From positions 1 through 64,000 of the forward strand of contig JAEUHR010000025.1 of assembly GCA_016794425.1 (NCBI GenBank): DNA of 64,000 nt, read 5' to 3'. Numbering within the stretch: position 1 is the first letter of the stretch; every line of letters starts with the position of its first letter. Positions 36,527 through 47,930 of the stretch are shown piece by piece. A program made the position numbers and the translations under genes. Source of the DNA: Planctomycetota bacterium (GTDB lineage Bacteria; Planctomycetota; UBA1135; UBA2386). Below the pieces are notes generated by a model. The model was given only the letters and a program-made list of their open reading frames with translations, made no database searches and was not told the DNA's origin.

Positions 36527-38203
36527 TCAGGAGTTGCCCATCGTCAGGGCGCTCTGGTTCGTCGTCAGGATGCCGAACGGATTGGCCGTCGCATCGAACG
36601 AGGCGCCCTGGCTGTAGACCGTCTGGCCGAACAGCGAAGTCACGTTGGGCAGCAGGATCGAGAACAGCGCGTTCGGATTGTCGATCGAGATCCCCGTGTC
36701 GATGATCGTGCCGAGGTCGAACCACAGCGGGCAGCCGACCGCGCCGACGATGCCCAGGTCGATGCCGGGCACCGAGCCGGAGGCAAGGAAGCGCACCGAG
36801 AACAGAGCGGTCGGCGGGATGAACGCGACCTCTTCCTCTAGCAGCGTGCCGACGTACGGGATGCCGCTGAACAGGGTCACCGGGAGCGAGTCCGGGCCAC
36901 TGGTCTGCAGCGGCGCCGCGACCGAGAGATCGACGCTGCCGGGGTCGGAGGCGAAGGAGCCGCGGCTGAAGCCGACGAAGCCGATGTCGCCTGACACGCC
37001 CGAACAGGTGCCGTAGCGGTACTCGATGCGGCCGGTCGAGAACAACGCGATCTGCATCGAGCACGTGCCGCCGGGCGTGAACGTCGGCAGCGCGTCGTAG
37101 GTGACGTAGACCGTCATGCCACCCGGGGCGACATCGTAGTAGACGTTGTGCACGGTGTCCGGCACGAGGTCGACCAGGAACGGCGCCAGCTGCGCCATTG
37201 GCCACAGCAACAGGAACTCACGATCGGGGAACAGAGCCACCACGTCGGTGCCGAGCCCGATGTGACCGTTCGAGCCGATCGTGAGCGTGGACGTGGTCGA
37301 TCCGGTCGGGAACGGCAGGCCGGTGCCGAAACCGCCCGGCAGCGTGACGACCGAGAAGTCGTCGTCGTCGAGGTTCAGGTGTGTGGCACCGTGCGGCGCG
37401 AAGGTCGTCGCCCCGGTCAGGCTGACGTCGTAGCCGCCCGAGCCGTTCGGGTTCAGTACCAGCGTCTGGTTCGACAGGTCGAAGGTCGACAGATCGGTGA
37501 ACTCCTCGAGGAACGACGTGGTGACCTCGTAGCAGCCGGTGCCGTTCTCGACGGTCGCGGCCTGGGCCCAGGTGCTCCAGCCGCCGGCGCCGCCGAAGTC
37601 GATGCGCATGCAACCCGCGGTCGCATTCGAGGTGCCGGTCGTCGCGGCAGTGGATGCGGCCGAGATGCGCCGGCAGCGCGAGTTCTGCGCCGCCGCCAGG
37701 GGCACCGGGCCACTCGGCGCCGTTGCGTCCACTTCGACGACCAGGTCGAGCCCGAGCGTCGGGTCGTAGGTGAACGGCGACGACAGCACCAGGTCGACGA
37801 ACGCTTCGTTCGGGCTCGCGCCGGTCGTCGGCAGCGTCGTCACGCTGCCGGCGTAGCAGAGTTGGTTGTCGATGCCCCGGTTGGTCGCGAACGTCGTCGA
37901 GGCCGCGGCGTAGTTGAGCGGGCACGACGACAGCTGGACGTTGACGGTGCCGTAGGTCGAACCGCCGGCGCTGATCTCACCGTCGCCGGCGCGGAAGCGC
38001 AGCCGGAAGATCACGATCGGCCCGCTCACGCCCTGCTCGAGGAAGTGTTGGGTGTCGTAGATCAGCTGGAAGTGGCATGCGGTCGAGCGCCACGTCAGGC
38101 TGGTCGACGACGCGTGCGTGAAGAAGGTGTGGGAAGGAAGCACGGCTTCTTGCCCGGACAGCAGGGCGCCGAGAGCGAGGACGGATAGAGCGGTTCGGTA
38201 CAT
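36527..38203 (-). CDS. Secreted beta-rich protein with shared C-terminal module
   Basis: The 558-residue protein has a signal peptide (MYRTALSVLALGALLSG). The mature part is beta-rich with many Ser, Thr and Gly, for example VIFRLRFRAGDGEISAGG and LDLVVEVDATAPSGP, and contains a WSTWA segment. About 260-430 is a region with GHIGLGTDVVALFPDREFLL, LLWPMAQLAPFL and YDALPTFTPGG that resembles a nidogen-like beta module. The last 110 residues (from GIVGAVGCPLWFDLGTI) include YSQGASFD and end NQSALTMG, the same layout as the C-terminal modules of other exported proteins in this window. No enzymatic motif was seen. Confidence 0.72.
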   Translation of the reverse strand: MYRTALSVLALGALLSGQEAVLPSHTFFTHASSTSLTWRSTACHFQLIYDTQHFLEQGVSGPIVIFRLRFRAGDGEISAGGSTYGTVNVQLSSCPLNYAAASTTFATNRGIDNQLCYAGSVTTLPTTGASPNEAFVDLVLSSPFTYDPTLGLDLVVEVDATAPSGPVPLAAAQNSRCRRISAASTAATTGTSNATAGCMRIDFGGAGGWSTWAQAATVENGTGCYEVTTSFLEEFTDLSTFDLSNQTLVLNPNGSGGYDVSLTGATTFAPHGATHLNLDDDDFSVVTLPGGFGTGLPFPTGSTTSTLTIGSNGHIGLGTDVVALFPDREFLLLWPMAQLAPFLVDLVPDTVHNVYYDVAPGGMTVYVTYDALPTFTPGGTCSMQIALFSTGRIEYRYGTCSGVSGDIGFVGFSRGSFASDPGSVDLSVAAPLQTSGPDSLPVTLFSGIPYVGTLLEEEVAFIPPTALFSVRFLASGSVPGIDLGIVGAVGCPLWFDLGTIIDTGISIDNPNALFSILLPNVTSLFGQTVYSQGASFDATANPFGILTTNQSALTMGNS

Positions 38204-38328
38204 GCTTGCGAGGGAGTCGGGGATGGCGGGGCTACCGGCACGGCCGGCGCCGCGGTGACGGCAACGTGCGGGGAAGAACCGCAGGGGCGTCGCCTGTTAC
38301 ATCCGCCAGCCGCGATTTCGTCGGCGGC

Positions 38329-41244
38329 TCAGGGGACCAGCTCGAACGGCACCGTGATGGCGGTGAATCCGGGCGCCAGGTCGGTCAGCTCGAAGTCGGC
38401 GCGCGTGCGCCAACCGCTGTCGGCGGTGGCTTCGATGCGGAACGACCCGGTCGGCAGGAACGAACCCAGCGGCAGCGGTGCGGCTGCGTCGAGCGGCACT
38501 TCGAACCGGTACAACACGATGCCGGCCGTACGGTCGACGACGCGGCCCCGGAACATGCCGCCGCGGCACTCGGGGGGCACGTTGCGCAGCGAGATCGTGC
38601 GGCGGGCGGCGGACCGCACCACGCGTTCGAGCCGCGTCGTTCGGCCAGCGACGACATCGAACTCCGTGCCGGCGATCCAGACGAAATCGTCGCCGATCGC
38701 ATGCAGCGAGTAGTGCCCCGGCGTCAGGGCCTGCGTGCCGGTCGCGGTCCGCAGTCGGGCCAGGCGCAGGTCCTCGCCGACCCGGCGGATGCTGACGATC
38801 GGTGCGCGCGGCTGCGTTCCGTCGGCGAAGCGCAGCGCGTAGTCGAGCCGGCCCGCCGGCGGTGCGACGCAGGTGATCGTGCGGGCCTCGTCGCCCCTGA
38901 CGTCGATGCGCGGCACTTCGATCGGGGGCAGGTCGGGCTGCGGGCTCTCGCAGACCAGGTGGTAGCTGCCTGCGAAGAGCGGACCGAAGTCGAACGCGCC
39001 GGTGGCGTCGGTGGTGCCCACGTCGAGGTGTTCGCCTGTCGTCGTGCGCAGCCAGATCTTGGCAGCGTCGATCCGCTTGCCGGTCGCATCCTGCAGCACG
39101 AGTCGCACGCGCGCGGCTGGCGTCGACGTCGGATCGACACCGACGTGGAACGTACCGTCTGCGCACCGCGTGACCAGGTCGGCGGCCGGGATCCAGAGCC
39201 GGGATCCCGGCGGCCGGATCAGCAGGTGCGACCAGGGGTCCACGGCTGCCGTGTGCATCACGACTGCGCCTTCGTCGCCGACTTCGGCGAACCACGAGCC
39301 CTGGTCGAAGCTCGGTGCTTGCGGGTCGGGTGCGGCGACCTGCCAGCCGGCCAGCGGTGCACCGTCGAGGGTCGTCACCCGGCCGCGGTACTCCGCGAGT
39401 CTCTGCGCCCGCAGGTCGAGCCGGTGTTCGCCGGGACCGAGGTCCAGCAGGCACTGGGCCACCGCACAGTCCGCCGCGTGCGCCCACAGGGCCAGCGGTC
39501 CGCTCGGCAGCCCGGCGAACTCGAACGAGCCGTCTGCCGCCGTGCGCACGTCGACGGCTGCGAAGACCTCGTCGCTGCGACACCGGACTCGCGCGTCTGG
39601 GCATGGTGCCCCGCGCGAGTCGAGCAGGCGGCCGTGCAGCCGCACGCCCTCGGCCAGCACCACGGGCACCGCGACCGTCGCGGCCGCATCGACGGCGACC
39701 GTCGTGCAGAATGGCGCATGGCCAGCACAGCGTACGACGACCGGGTGGTTGCCCGGTTCGATGCCTGGCGCCGAGAAGCTGCCAGCTGCGTCCGTGAGCA
39801 GGCAGATCGGCGGCGGCACGTCCGGCAGCGACGTGCCGGCGACGCGTGGCGGGGCGCCGTCGGTGCCCACGCCGACCACGACGCAGGCCCCCGCGATGGG
39901 CCGGCCTTGCCAGTCCCACACGGTGCCGGTGATCGTGCCGCCGAGGCGCGGCAGGGCCAGCGTCATCGCAGCGTCGGGGGTGACCCGGCGCGCCGTCGAA
40001 CGGCCGCGGCCGGCGGCGCGAGCCGCGATCAGCGCCTCGTCCGGCACCGCGTGCAGCAGGAACGCACCGTCCGCGTCGGTCGTCGCGACATCGACGCCGG
40101 CGAACGGGTCGGCGGGTGTGGTCGCGAGCCAGATGCTGGCGCCGGCGAGCGGTCGGCCCAGTTCGTCGACAACGGTGCCTGACACGTCGTGGGTGGCGTC
40201 GATGCGCAGTTCGGCGACCTTCGGTGTGCCGTCGACGTGCAGCGCGAGCTGCGCGCCGCGGTCCGTCGCGAGTTCGTAGCCGCCCGGCTCGATCGCCGCG
40301 AACACCGCAGTGCCGTTCGCGTCGCTGCAGGCGCGGCTGCCGTGCAGCGGATCGCGTCCCGCGATCGGGCGCGCGACGATGCCGACCGACGCGACCGGGC
40401 GGCCGGCGCGGTCGAGTACGCGCACGGCAAGCTGCGGTGGAGTCGGGGTCGCGGCGGTGCGTTCGGTCGCAGCGAGCAGCGGTTCGGTTGCCGCCTCCAC
40501 CGGCGCCGCGGGCGGTGGCGCGGCGTTCGCGACACTCGGTGCCGGGTCGGCGGCGTCGCTCGTCGTGGGTACCACGACCAGCAGACCGGCGACCACCACA
40601 GCGGCGGCCCCCAAGCCGATCCAACGGGTGGTCTGGCTGCGCCCGGACTGTGCCAGCGTCGCGACGACCAGCAGGGCGAGCGCGTCGGGCAGCATCCCGC
40701 GCAGGCGCTGCAGGCCGCGGAACAGGCGCACACGGACAGCGACGCGGCCGATGCCGAGCTCGCGCGCGATCTCGGCCGGGGTCATGCCGTCGAACAGGTG
40801 CATCTGCAGCACTTCGCGGCTCGACGGCGGCAAGTCCTCGATGGCAGAGCGCACGGCGCGGAGCGCTTCCTGCCCGCGCGCGATCGCTGCGGCATCGAAA
40901 CGATCGCGCTGCGCCGGCGCGCGGCGCAGCGCAGCGTCGTCCAGCAAGTGCAGGCGCGACCTGCGCCGCGCCGCGCGCCGCGCGCCGAGCAGGCGATGGT
41001 GCAGCAGTGCGGTCAGCCACGTCATCAGGTCGGCGTCGCGCGGCGGTGCCAGAGCCGCGGCCTGCCAGGTCTCCTGCACCAGCTCCTCGACCTCCGCGGC
41101 GCCGGCACCGAGTCGGCGCGCGAGTGCCTGCAGCCACGGCGTGGTGCGCCGGATGCACTCGGACAGGGCGGCCTGGTCGCCGTGCCGGTAGGCATGGAAC
41201 AGTCGTTCGAGTTCCGGGTCCTTGCGGTAGGGGCGGGTTGCCAC
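38329..41244 (-). CDS. ECF sigma factor fused to a membrane segment and CarboxypepD_reg-like repeats
   Basis: The 971-residue protein starts at GTG 41244. Residues about 10-185 form a complete ECF sigma factor: region 2 (FHAYRHGDQAALSECIRRT, EVEELVQETWQAAA) and region 4 (IEDLPPSSREVLQMHL, then GMTPAEIARELGIGRVAVRV). A hydrophobic stretch of about 13 residues is followed by a clear membrane helix at about 208-226. The remaining 740 residues contain a Pro/Ala linker and repeated beta-sandwich units of the carboxypeptidase-regulatory type (GTVVDELGRPLAGASIWLAT, TGTVWDWQGRPIAGACVVVG, GRLLDSRGAPCPDARVRC). Start evidence: TACGCT ends 7 nt upstream. It could be a self-contained transmembrane signalling protein in which the outer part controls the sigma domain. 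Confidence 0.85.
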   Translation of the reverse strand: MATRPYRKDPELERLFHAYRHGDQAALSECIRRTTPWLQALARRLGAGAAEVEELVQETWQAAALAPPRDADLMTWLTALLHHRLLGARRAARRRSRLHLLDDAALRRAPAQRDRFDAAAIARGQEALRAVRSAIEDLPPSSREVLQMHLFDGMTPAEIARELGIGRVAVRVRLFRGLQRLRGMLPDALALLVVATLAQSGRSQTTRWIGLGAAAVVVAGLLVVVPTTSDAADPAPSVANAAPPPAAPVEAATEPLLAATERTAATPTPPQLAVRVLDRAGRPVASVGIVARPIAGRDPLHGSRACSDANGTAVFAAIEPGGYELATDRGAQLALHVDGTPKVAELRIDATHDVSGTVVDELGRPLAGASIWLATTPADPFAGVDVATTDADGAFLLHAVPDEALIAARAAGRGRSTARRVTPDAAMTLALPRLGGTITGTVWDWQGRPIAGACVVVGVGTDGAPPRVAGTSLPDVPPPICLLTDAAGSFSAPGIEPGNHPVVVRCAGHAPFCTTVAVDAAATVAVPVVLAEGVRLHGRLLDSRGAPCPDARVRCRSDEVFAAVDVRTAADGSFEFAGLPSGPLALWAHAADCAVAQCLLDLGPGEHRLDLRAQRLAEYRGRVTTLDGAPLAGWQVAAPDPQAPSFDQGSWFAEVGDEGAVVMHTAAVDPWSHLLIRPPGSRLWIPAADLVTRCADGTFHVGVDPTSTPAARVRLVLQDATGKRIDAAKIWLRTTTGEHLDVGTTDATGAFDFGPLFAGSYHLVCESPQPDLPPIEVPRIDVRGDEARTITCVAPPAGRLDYALRFADGTQPRAPIVSIRRVGEDLRLARLRTATGTQALTPGHYSLHAIGDDFVWIAGTEFDVVAGRTTRLERVVRSAARRTISLRNVPPECRGGMFRGRVVDRTAGIVLYRFEVPLDAAAPLPLGSFLPTGSFRIEATADSGWRTRADFELTDLAPGFTAITVPFELVP

Positions 41245-41251
41245 GCGCGGG

Positions 41252-41257
41252 AGCGTA
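41252..41257 (-). promoter_or_regulatory. TACGCT -10 element, leaderless type
   Basis: On the minus strand TACGCT ends 7 nt before GTG 41244. It supports this start for the fused sigma gene, although the frame stays open for another 2.2 kb upstream as a shadow of the kinase gene. Confidence 0.5.
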
Positions 41258-41291
41258 GCCCGGCGCGGCGTGCGCGGTCGAACCCCCGCCG

Positions 41292-43787
41292 TCAGCCGGC
41301 GCTGGCTTTGCGCGCGCGCCGCTGCATCGCGGCGGTCAGTTCGCGCACGACGGCGTCGGCGCGGAACGGTTTGGCCACGTAGCCGTCGGCACCGACCTGG
41401 TCGGCCGTTTCGGCGAGATGTACGTCGGAGTGGCCGCTCATCAGCACGACCGCCGCGCGTGGGCACGCGGCGCGCACGCGCTGCAGCACGTCGCGGCCGT
41501 CGAGGCCCGGCATCGTCAGGTCGACCAGTGCGACCGGATGCACCGCCGCCGCGAAGCGGACCAGGGCCTGATCGATCGCGGTGCCGTCGGGCAGACAGTG
41601 CGCCTCGTGGCCACGCCGCTGCAGCGCCGACGCCAGGAACTCGCGCACGTGCGGCTCGTCGTCGACGACCAGCACCGCCATCGGCGCTGGTGTCGCCGGT
41701 TCGGTCGCTGCGGCTGCGGCGGCGGCCGCGCCGGCACGCTCGGCGGCGTCGCGCGGCAGGTGGATCCGGAACCGCGTGCCCTGACCCGGCGCGCTGGTGA
41801 CCACGATGGTGCCGTCGTGGTGGCGCATCGCCGCAGCGACCATCGCCAGGCCGAGGCCGCGGCCGGGGAACCGCGTCGTGAAGAACGGATCGAAGATGCG
41901 GTCGATCTGCTCGGGCCGCATGCCCTCGCCGTCGTCGTCGACTTCGAGCACCACGTAGCTGCCGGCGTGGCGGAGGCCGAACACGTGTGCCGTCGGCCAG
42001 TCCGCTGCCGTCATGGTCGCCGCGGCGGCGCGCAGCACGATCCGCGTCGCGCCGGCGTCGCGGGAGTTGGCGACCAGGTTCAGTGCCACCTGCTCGATCT
42101 CGGTCGCGTGGCCCAGCACCGGCAGCGCGTCGGGGCCGGTCTCGACCTCGACTTGCACGTGCTGGCCGGCGCCTGCCGCGAGCACCGGCTGCAGCTCGCG
42201 CAGCAGCGCACCGAGGTCGAACGGCGCCGCGGCCGTCGGCGCGTCGCCCAGCTGCGCCTGCAGCTGCCGGCACAGGCGGGCGCCGCGTTCGCCGGCCGCC
42301 GCGATTCCGGCCAGCAGGCGCCGCCGCTCGGGATCGGTCTCGCCGCTCTGCAGCAGGTCGGCGTTGCCGAGCACGCCGACGATCAGATTGTTGAAGTCGT
42401 GGGCGACGCCGCTGGCCAGCACGCCGAGGCTGTCGGCCCGCTCGAGCTGCTGCAGCCGCTGCTCGGCGCCGCGGCGCGCTGCCGCCTCGGTGTCGGCGCG
42501 CTGCACCTGCTCCTGCAGCCGCGCATGGGCGCGCGACAACCGGCGCCGGCTCAGCAGCGCCAGCGTCGCCAGGGTCGCCAGCGCGACCAGGCCGCCGACC
42601 GCGGCGATCGTGCGCACCGTCGCGAGCTGCCGGGCTCCGCGTTCGCGTTCCTGCGCCAGTCCCCGCTCGAGGTCGAGGCGCTGCCGTTCGCCGCTGAGCA
42701 GCTGCTCGCGCAAGGTCTCGTAGCCGCGGTGGCGGCGGGCCTCGGCTTGCCGCAGTTCTTCCAGCCGCGCCGTTGCGGCCGCCACCGCGGCCGTGTCGCC
42801 GCGCCGGGTCGCGAGCTGCAGGCGCAAATGGTCTTGTTCGATGTCGCGGTCCGGGAAGCCGCGGCCCGCGGTCACCGCCGCGGCGCGCCGCAGCAGTTCG
42901 TCGGCTGCGTCGAGGTGCTGCCGTTCCAGTTCGAGCGAGGCCATCTGTTCGAGCGCGACGGCGAGCAGGCGGCGGTCGCCGAGCTGTTCGCAGGTGGTCA
43001 GCGCCGAGGCCAGTGCACTCGCGGCGGCGTCGGTGGGACCGGCCTGGCACTCGATGCCAGCGCGGTCCCACTCGGCCTGGATGCGCGTGCGCCGGTCGCC
43101 GATCGCGTCGGCTTGTTGCACGATGGTGGCCAACGCGGCGAGCCGTTCGGTGCGCGTGTGCAGCGCGCCGGCGCGCCAGTAGCGGTTCAGTGCGTCCCAG
43201 GCCGCGAACGCGGTCGCGCCGGGAGCCGCGCGCAGCGCGTCGATTTCGGCCAGCAGCGTCTCGTCGTAGGTGGGGGCTTCGCGTTCGACAGCCAGATGCA
43301 GCGTCCACGCGGCGCGCAGCAGCAGCGGTGCCGATGCGGTGCGCCGCGCCGCGGTCAGGCCCGCGAACACCTCGGCCAGATACTCGGTCGGCCGGTCGAC
43401 GAGCCAGGCGAGGCGGGCGCGCAGCGTGTGCCAGCGCGCGCGCCGGGCGTCGCTCCACGCGGAGTCCGGTGTCGCCGAGGTCGACGCGAGCCGCGCCGGG
43501 CCTTCGTGCAGGGCCACGGCGAGGCGATGTAGCTGCTCGGCGATGTCGACCTCGCCGGGGCCGTGCGTCGGGGCGGCCGCGACCAGCTCGGCGGCTGCGG
43601 CGACGGCCGCGGCGACGTCGTGGGCGAGCTCGGCTTCGACGACATCACAGCCGTGGTCGAACCACGCTGGGCTGCCGGCAGCGGCGGCGGCCTGCTGGGC
43701 GCGGGCGGCGCGCGCTGCTTCGGCCTGCGCCGAGGCCGGGGCCACGGCGAGGACCAGGGGCAGGCATCGAGCGAACCAGCGCTGCAT
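41292..43787 (-). CDS. Hybrid sensor histidine kinase with periplasmic TPR-like sensor
   Basis: The 831-residue protein has a signal peptide (MQRWFARCLPLVLAVAPASA, then QA). A helical TPR-like sensor region of about 370 residues ends in a coiled segment, and one membrane helix follows (about 395-415, AAVGGLVALATLATLALL). Next come a coiled coil, the phosphoacceptor box GVAHDFNN (His463), an ATPase domain with NLVANSRDA, DDDGEGM and GRGLGLAMV, and a C-terminal receiver domain with Asp756 (LVDLTMPGLDG). The protein should autophosphorylate and pass phosphate to its own receiver. No DNA-binding output is present, so a separate partner is expected. The fused sigma gene follows 47 nt downstream. 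Confidence 0.85.
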   Translation of the reverse strand: MQRWFARCLPLVLAVAPASAQAEAARAARAQQAAAAAGSPAWFDHGCDVVEAELAHDVAAAVAAAAELVAAAPTHGPGEVDIAEQLHRLAVALHEGPARLASTSATPDSAWSDARRARWHTLRARLAWLVDRPTEYLAEVFAGLTAARRTASAPLLLRAAWTLHLAVEREAPTYDETLLAEIDALRAAPGATAFAAWDALNRYWRAGALHTRTERLAALATIVQQADAIGDRRTRIQAEWDRAGIECQAGPTDAAASALASALTTCEQLGDRRLLAVALEQMASLELERQHLDAADELLRRAAAVTAGRGFPDRDIEQDHLRLQLATRRGDTAAVAAATARLEELRQAEARRHRGYETLREQLLSGERQRLDLERGLAQERERGARQLATVRTIAAVGGLVALATLATLALLSRRRLSRAHARLQEQVQRADTEAAARRGAEQRLQQLERADSLGVLASGVAHDFNNLIVGVLGNADLLQSGETDPERRRLLAGIAAAGERGARLCRQLQAQLGDAPTAAAPFDLGALLRELQPVLAAGAGQHVQVEVETGPDALPVLGHATEIEQVALNLVANSRDAGATRIVLRAAAATMTAADWPTAHVFGLRHAGSYVVLEVDDDGEGMRPEQIDRIFDPFFTTRFPGRGLGLAMVAAAMRHHDGTIVVTSAPGQGTRFRIHLPRDAAERAGAAAAAAAATEPATPAPMAVLVVDDEPHVREFLASALQRRGHEAHCLPDGTAIDQALVRFAAAVHPVALVDLTMPGLDGRDVLQRVRAACPRAAVVLMSGHSDVHLAETADQVGADGYVAKPFRADAVVRELTAAMQRRARKASAG

Positions 43788-43793
43788 CGCCGG

Positions 43794-43799
43794 AGCCTA
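43794..43799 (-). promoter_or_regulatory. TAGGCT -10 element, leaderless type
   Basis: On the minus strand TAGGCT ends 6 nt before ATG 43787. Confidence 0.5.
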
Positions 43800-43856
43800 C
43801 GGCGGCGAACCCCCGGCGGCGACGGTGCGGGCACAAGCGCTGCCCGAGAATGCGAT

Positions 43857-46305
<2,449 letters not shown>

Positions 46306-46323
46306 GGCGGCGGCGCCGCATGG

Positions 46324-46734
46324 TCACACGCCGCCGACCGCGGCGGCCAGCAGCAGCACGCCTGTGACCGCGCAGGCGATCGCCGCCACGTTGCCGAGCG
46401 CCGCACTCTGGCCGCGGTCGACGTCGGCGTTCTGCGGCTCACGCGGGTCGTAGCGCACATCGACGCGCTGGCCACGCTGCGGCCGCGACCAGCTGTTGCC
46501 GTAGGCGCTGACGAACTCGACGGTCCGCTGGCCGGCGGCGAACTGCACGCGCGCGTGCCAGGTCGTGCGCGGCGTCTCACTGCCGGTCGCGTCGTGGGCT
46601 TCGTAGCCGACGATCTCGCCGGTCGTGCAGGCGGTGCGGCGGCGCAGGCGGTTGCCGAGCCGCCACAGGTGCACCGGCATCGCGATGCCGAGCACGAGCC
46701 CCATGGCAGCGATCACGATGGTCGGTGCGGTCAC
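46324..46734 (-). CDS. DUF3592-like small membrane protein
   Basis: The 136-residue protein has an N-terminal membrane helix (IVIAAMGLVLGIAMPVHLW), a soluble beta region (GEIVGYEAHDATG, HARVQFAAGQRTVEFVSAYG, RVDVRYDPREPQNADVD) and a C-terminal helix (IACAVTGVLLLAAAVGGV). The central part follows the DUF3592 pattern in which a 'Y.p..P..a' turn ends the domain. No function is established. The start is a GTG at 46734; internal starts are possible. It is convergent with katG, the two stop codons being only 18 bp apart, around a short GC palindrome. Confidence 0.72.
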   Translation of the reverse strand: MTAPTIVIAAMGLVLGIAMPVHLWRLGNRLRRRTACTTGEIVGYEAHDATGSETPRTTWHARVQFAAGQRTVEFVSAYGNSWSRPQRGQRVDVRYDPREPQNADVDRGQSAALGNVAAIACAVTGVLLLAAAVGGV

Positions 46735-46891
46735 GCCAGGATCTTCGGCGAACCCGCGGCGCGCACCGAAACCGGGCGACTGCCGCGTCCCGCGCCGAGA
46801 CGCGTCGTTCCGATCGGCCGCCGCCGCGACGGTGCGGCCGACGGTTCGGTCGCGGCGCGTGCCCTGCGGTGATTCCCGCGCTCGGCGGCTC

Positions 46892-46897
46892 TACGCT
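46892..46897 (+). promoter_or_regulatory. TACGCT -10 element, leaderless type
   Basis: TACGCT ends 6 nt before ATG 46904. Confidence 0.5.
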
Positions 46898-46903
46898 GCC
46901 GCG

Positions 46904-47824
46904 ATGCGCTTCGAGGACCAGCGGCCGAGCGACAACATCGAGGACCGGCGCGGCAACGGTGGTGGCCCGGCCCGCGGCCGCAGCCCGTTCGGCGGCGTCC
47001 GGCTGCCGGTCGGTCGCGGCGGCATGGGCCTCGGCGGGCTCGTGCTGCTGCTGGTGCTGGCGTGGGCCGCGGGCATCGACCCGCTGCAGTTGCTCGGCGG
47101 CGGCGGCGGGGCGCTGGTGCCGATCGAGACCAGCGACGCCAGCGAGACGCCGCTGCGCAGCACGCCGCTCGAGGAGCAGCAGAAGGCGTTCGTGGCGCGC
47201 GTGCTGGCGACCACCGAGCAGTGCTGGCGCGACACGTTCGCCGAGCGGTTCGACCGGCCCTACGTGGAGCCGAAGCTCGTGCTGTTCCGCGACGGCGTGC
47301 GTTCGGCGTGCGGCGCGGCGTCGTCGTCGGTGGGGCCGTTCTACTGTCCCGGCGACGCCAAGGTGTACCTCGACCTGTCGTTCCTCGACGAGATGGAACG
47401 TGTGCTCGGTGCGCGCGGCGACTTCGCGCAGGCCTACGTGATCGCGCACGAGGTCGGCCACCACGTGCAGAACCTGCTCGGCACGAGCCGCAAGGTGCAG
47501 GGCGAACGCGGCCGCGTCAGCGAGGCCGAGTACAACCGCAGTTCGGTGCGGCTCGAGCTGCAGGCGGACTACTTCGCCGGCTGCTGGGCGCACTACGTCG
47601 AGCACCGCCTGCAGGGCCGTGCCGAACTCGAAGTCGGCGACTACGAGGAGGCGATCGCGGCTGCGCAGGCGGTCGGCGACGACACGCTGCAGCGTCGCGC
47701 GACGGGCCGCGTGATGCCCGAGCAGTTCACGCACGGGACCGCCGCGCAGCGCGCGAAGTGGTTCCGGCTCGGCTACGAGTCCGGTGACCCGACCGCGCAC
47801 GACCCGTTCCGCGACGAGCGCTAG
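46904..47824 (+). CDS. KPN_02809/YpfJ-type neutral zinc metallopeptidase
   Basis: The 306-residue protein has a Gly/Arg-rich N-terminus (MRFEDQRPSDNIEDRRG), a membrane helix at about 42-57 and a periplasmic peptidase domain. The zinc motif is HEVGHH (His182, Glu183, His186), and the third ligand region is RLELQADYFAGCWAHY about 40 residues later, as in the family. The segment ACGAASSSVGPFYCPGD is a second family signature. Length and order match the widespread YpfJ family, which is annotated as a zinc peptidase but has no known substrate. ATG 46904 is preferred because of the leaderless -10 element. Confidence 0.88.
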   Translation: MRFEDQRPSDNIEDRRGNGGGPARGRSPFGGVRLPVGRGGMGLGGLVLLLVLAWAAGIDPLQLLGGGGGALVPIETSDASETPLRSTPLEEQQKAFVARVLATTEQCWRDTFAERFDRPYVEPKLVLFRDGVRSACGAASSSVGPFYCPGDAKVYLDLSFLDEMERVLGARGDFAQAYVIAHEVGHHVQNLLGTSRKVQGERGRVSEAEYNRSSVRLELQADYFAGCWAHYVEHRLQGRAELEVGDYEEAIAAAQAVGDDTLQRRATGRVMPEQFTHGTAAQRAKWFRLGYESGDPTAHDPFRDER

Positions 47825-47836
47825 TGCGGACCGGTC

Positions 47837-47852
47837 GGGCGCGGCGGCGCCC
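47837..47852 (+). terminator. GC hairpin after the metallopeptidase gene
   Basis: GGGCGC and GCGCCC pair around a 4-nt GGCG loop 13 bp after the stop codon. No T-tract follows, so its strength as a terminator is uncertain. Confidence 0.35.
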
Positions 47853-47930
47853 CCCTCGCCGGCCGGCGCCGCTGCGGGCAGAATGCGGTCGGCTGCCGAC
47901 CCGGGGCAGCCGCAACGCGCAGGAATCCGC

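Noticed and set aside
41245..43458. Possible N-terminal extension of the ECF fusion protein into the kinase region
   Set aside because: The frame is open, but its translation is low-complexity Arg/Ala and opposes the codon pattern of the hybrid kinase in another frame. The TACGCT element and the start of sigma region 2 fix GTG 41244.
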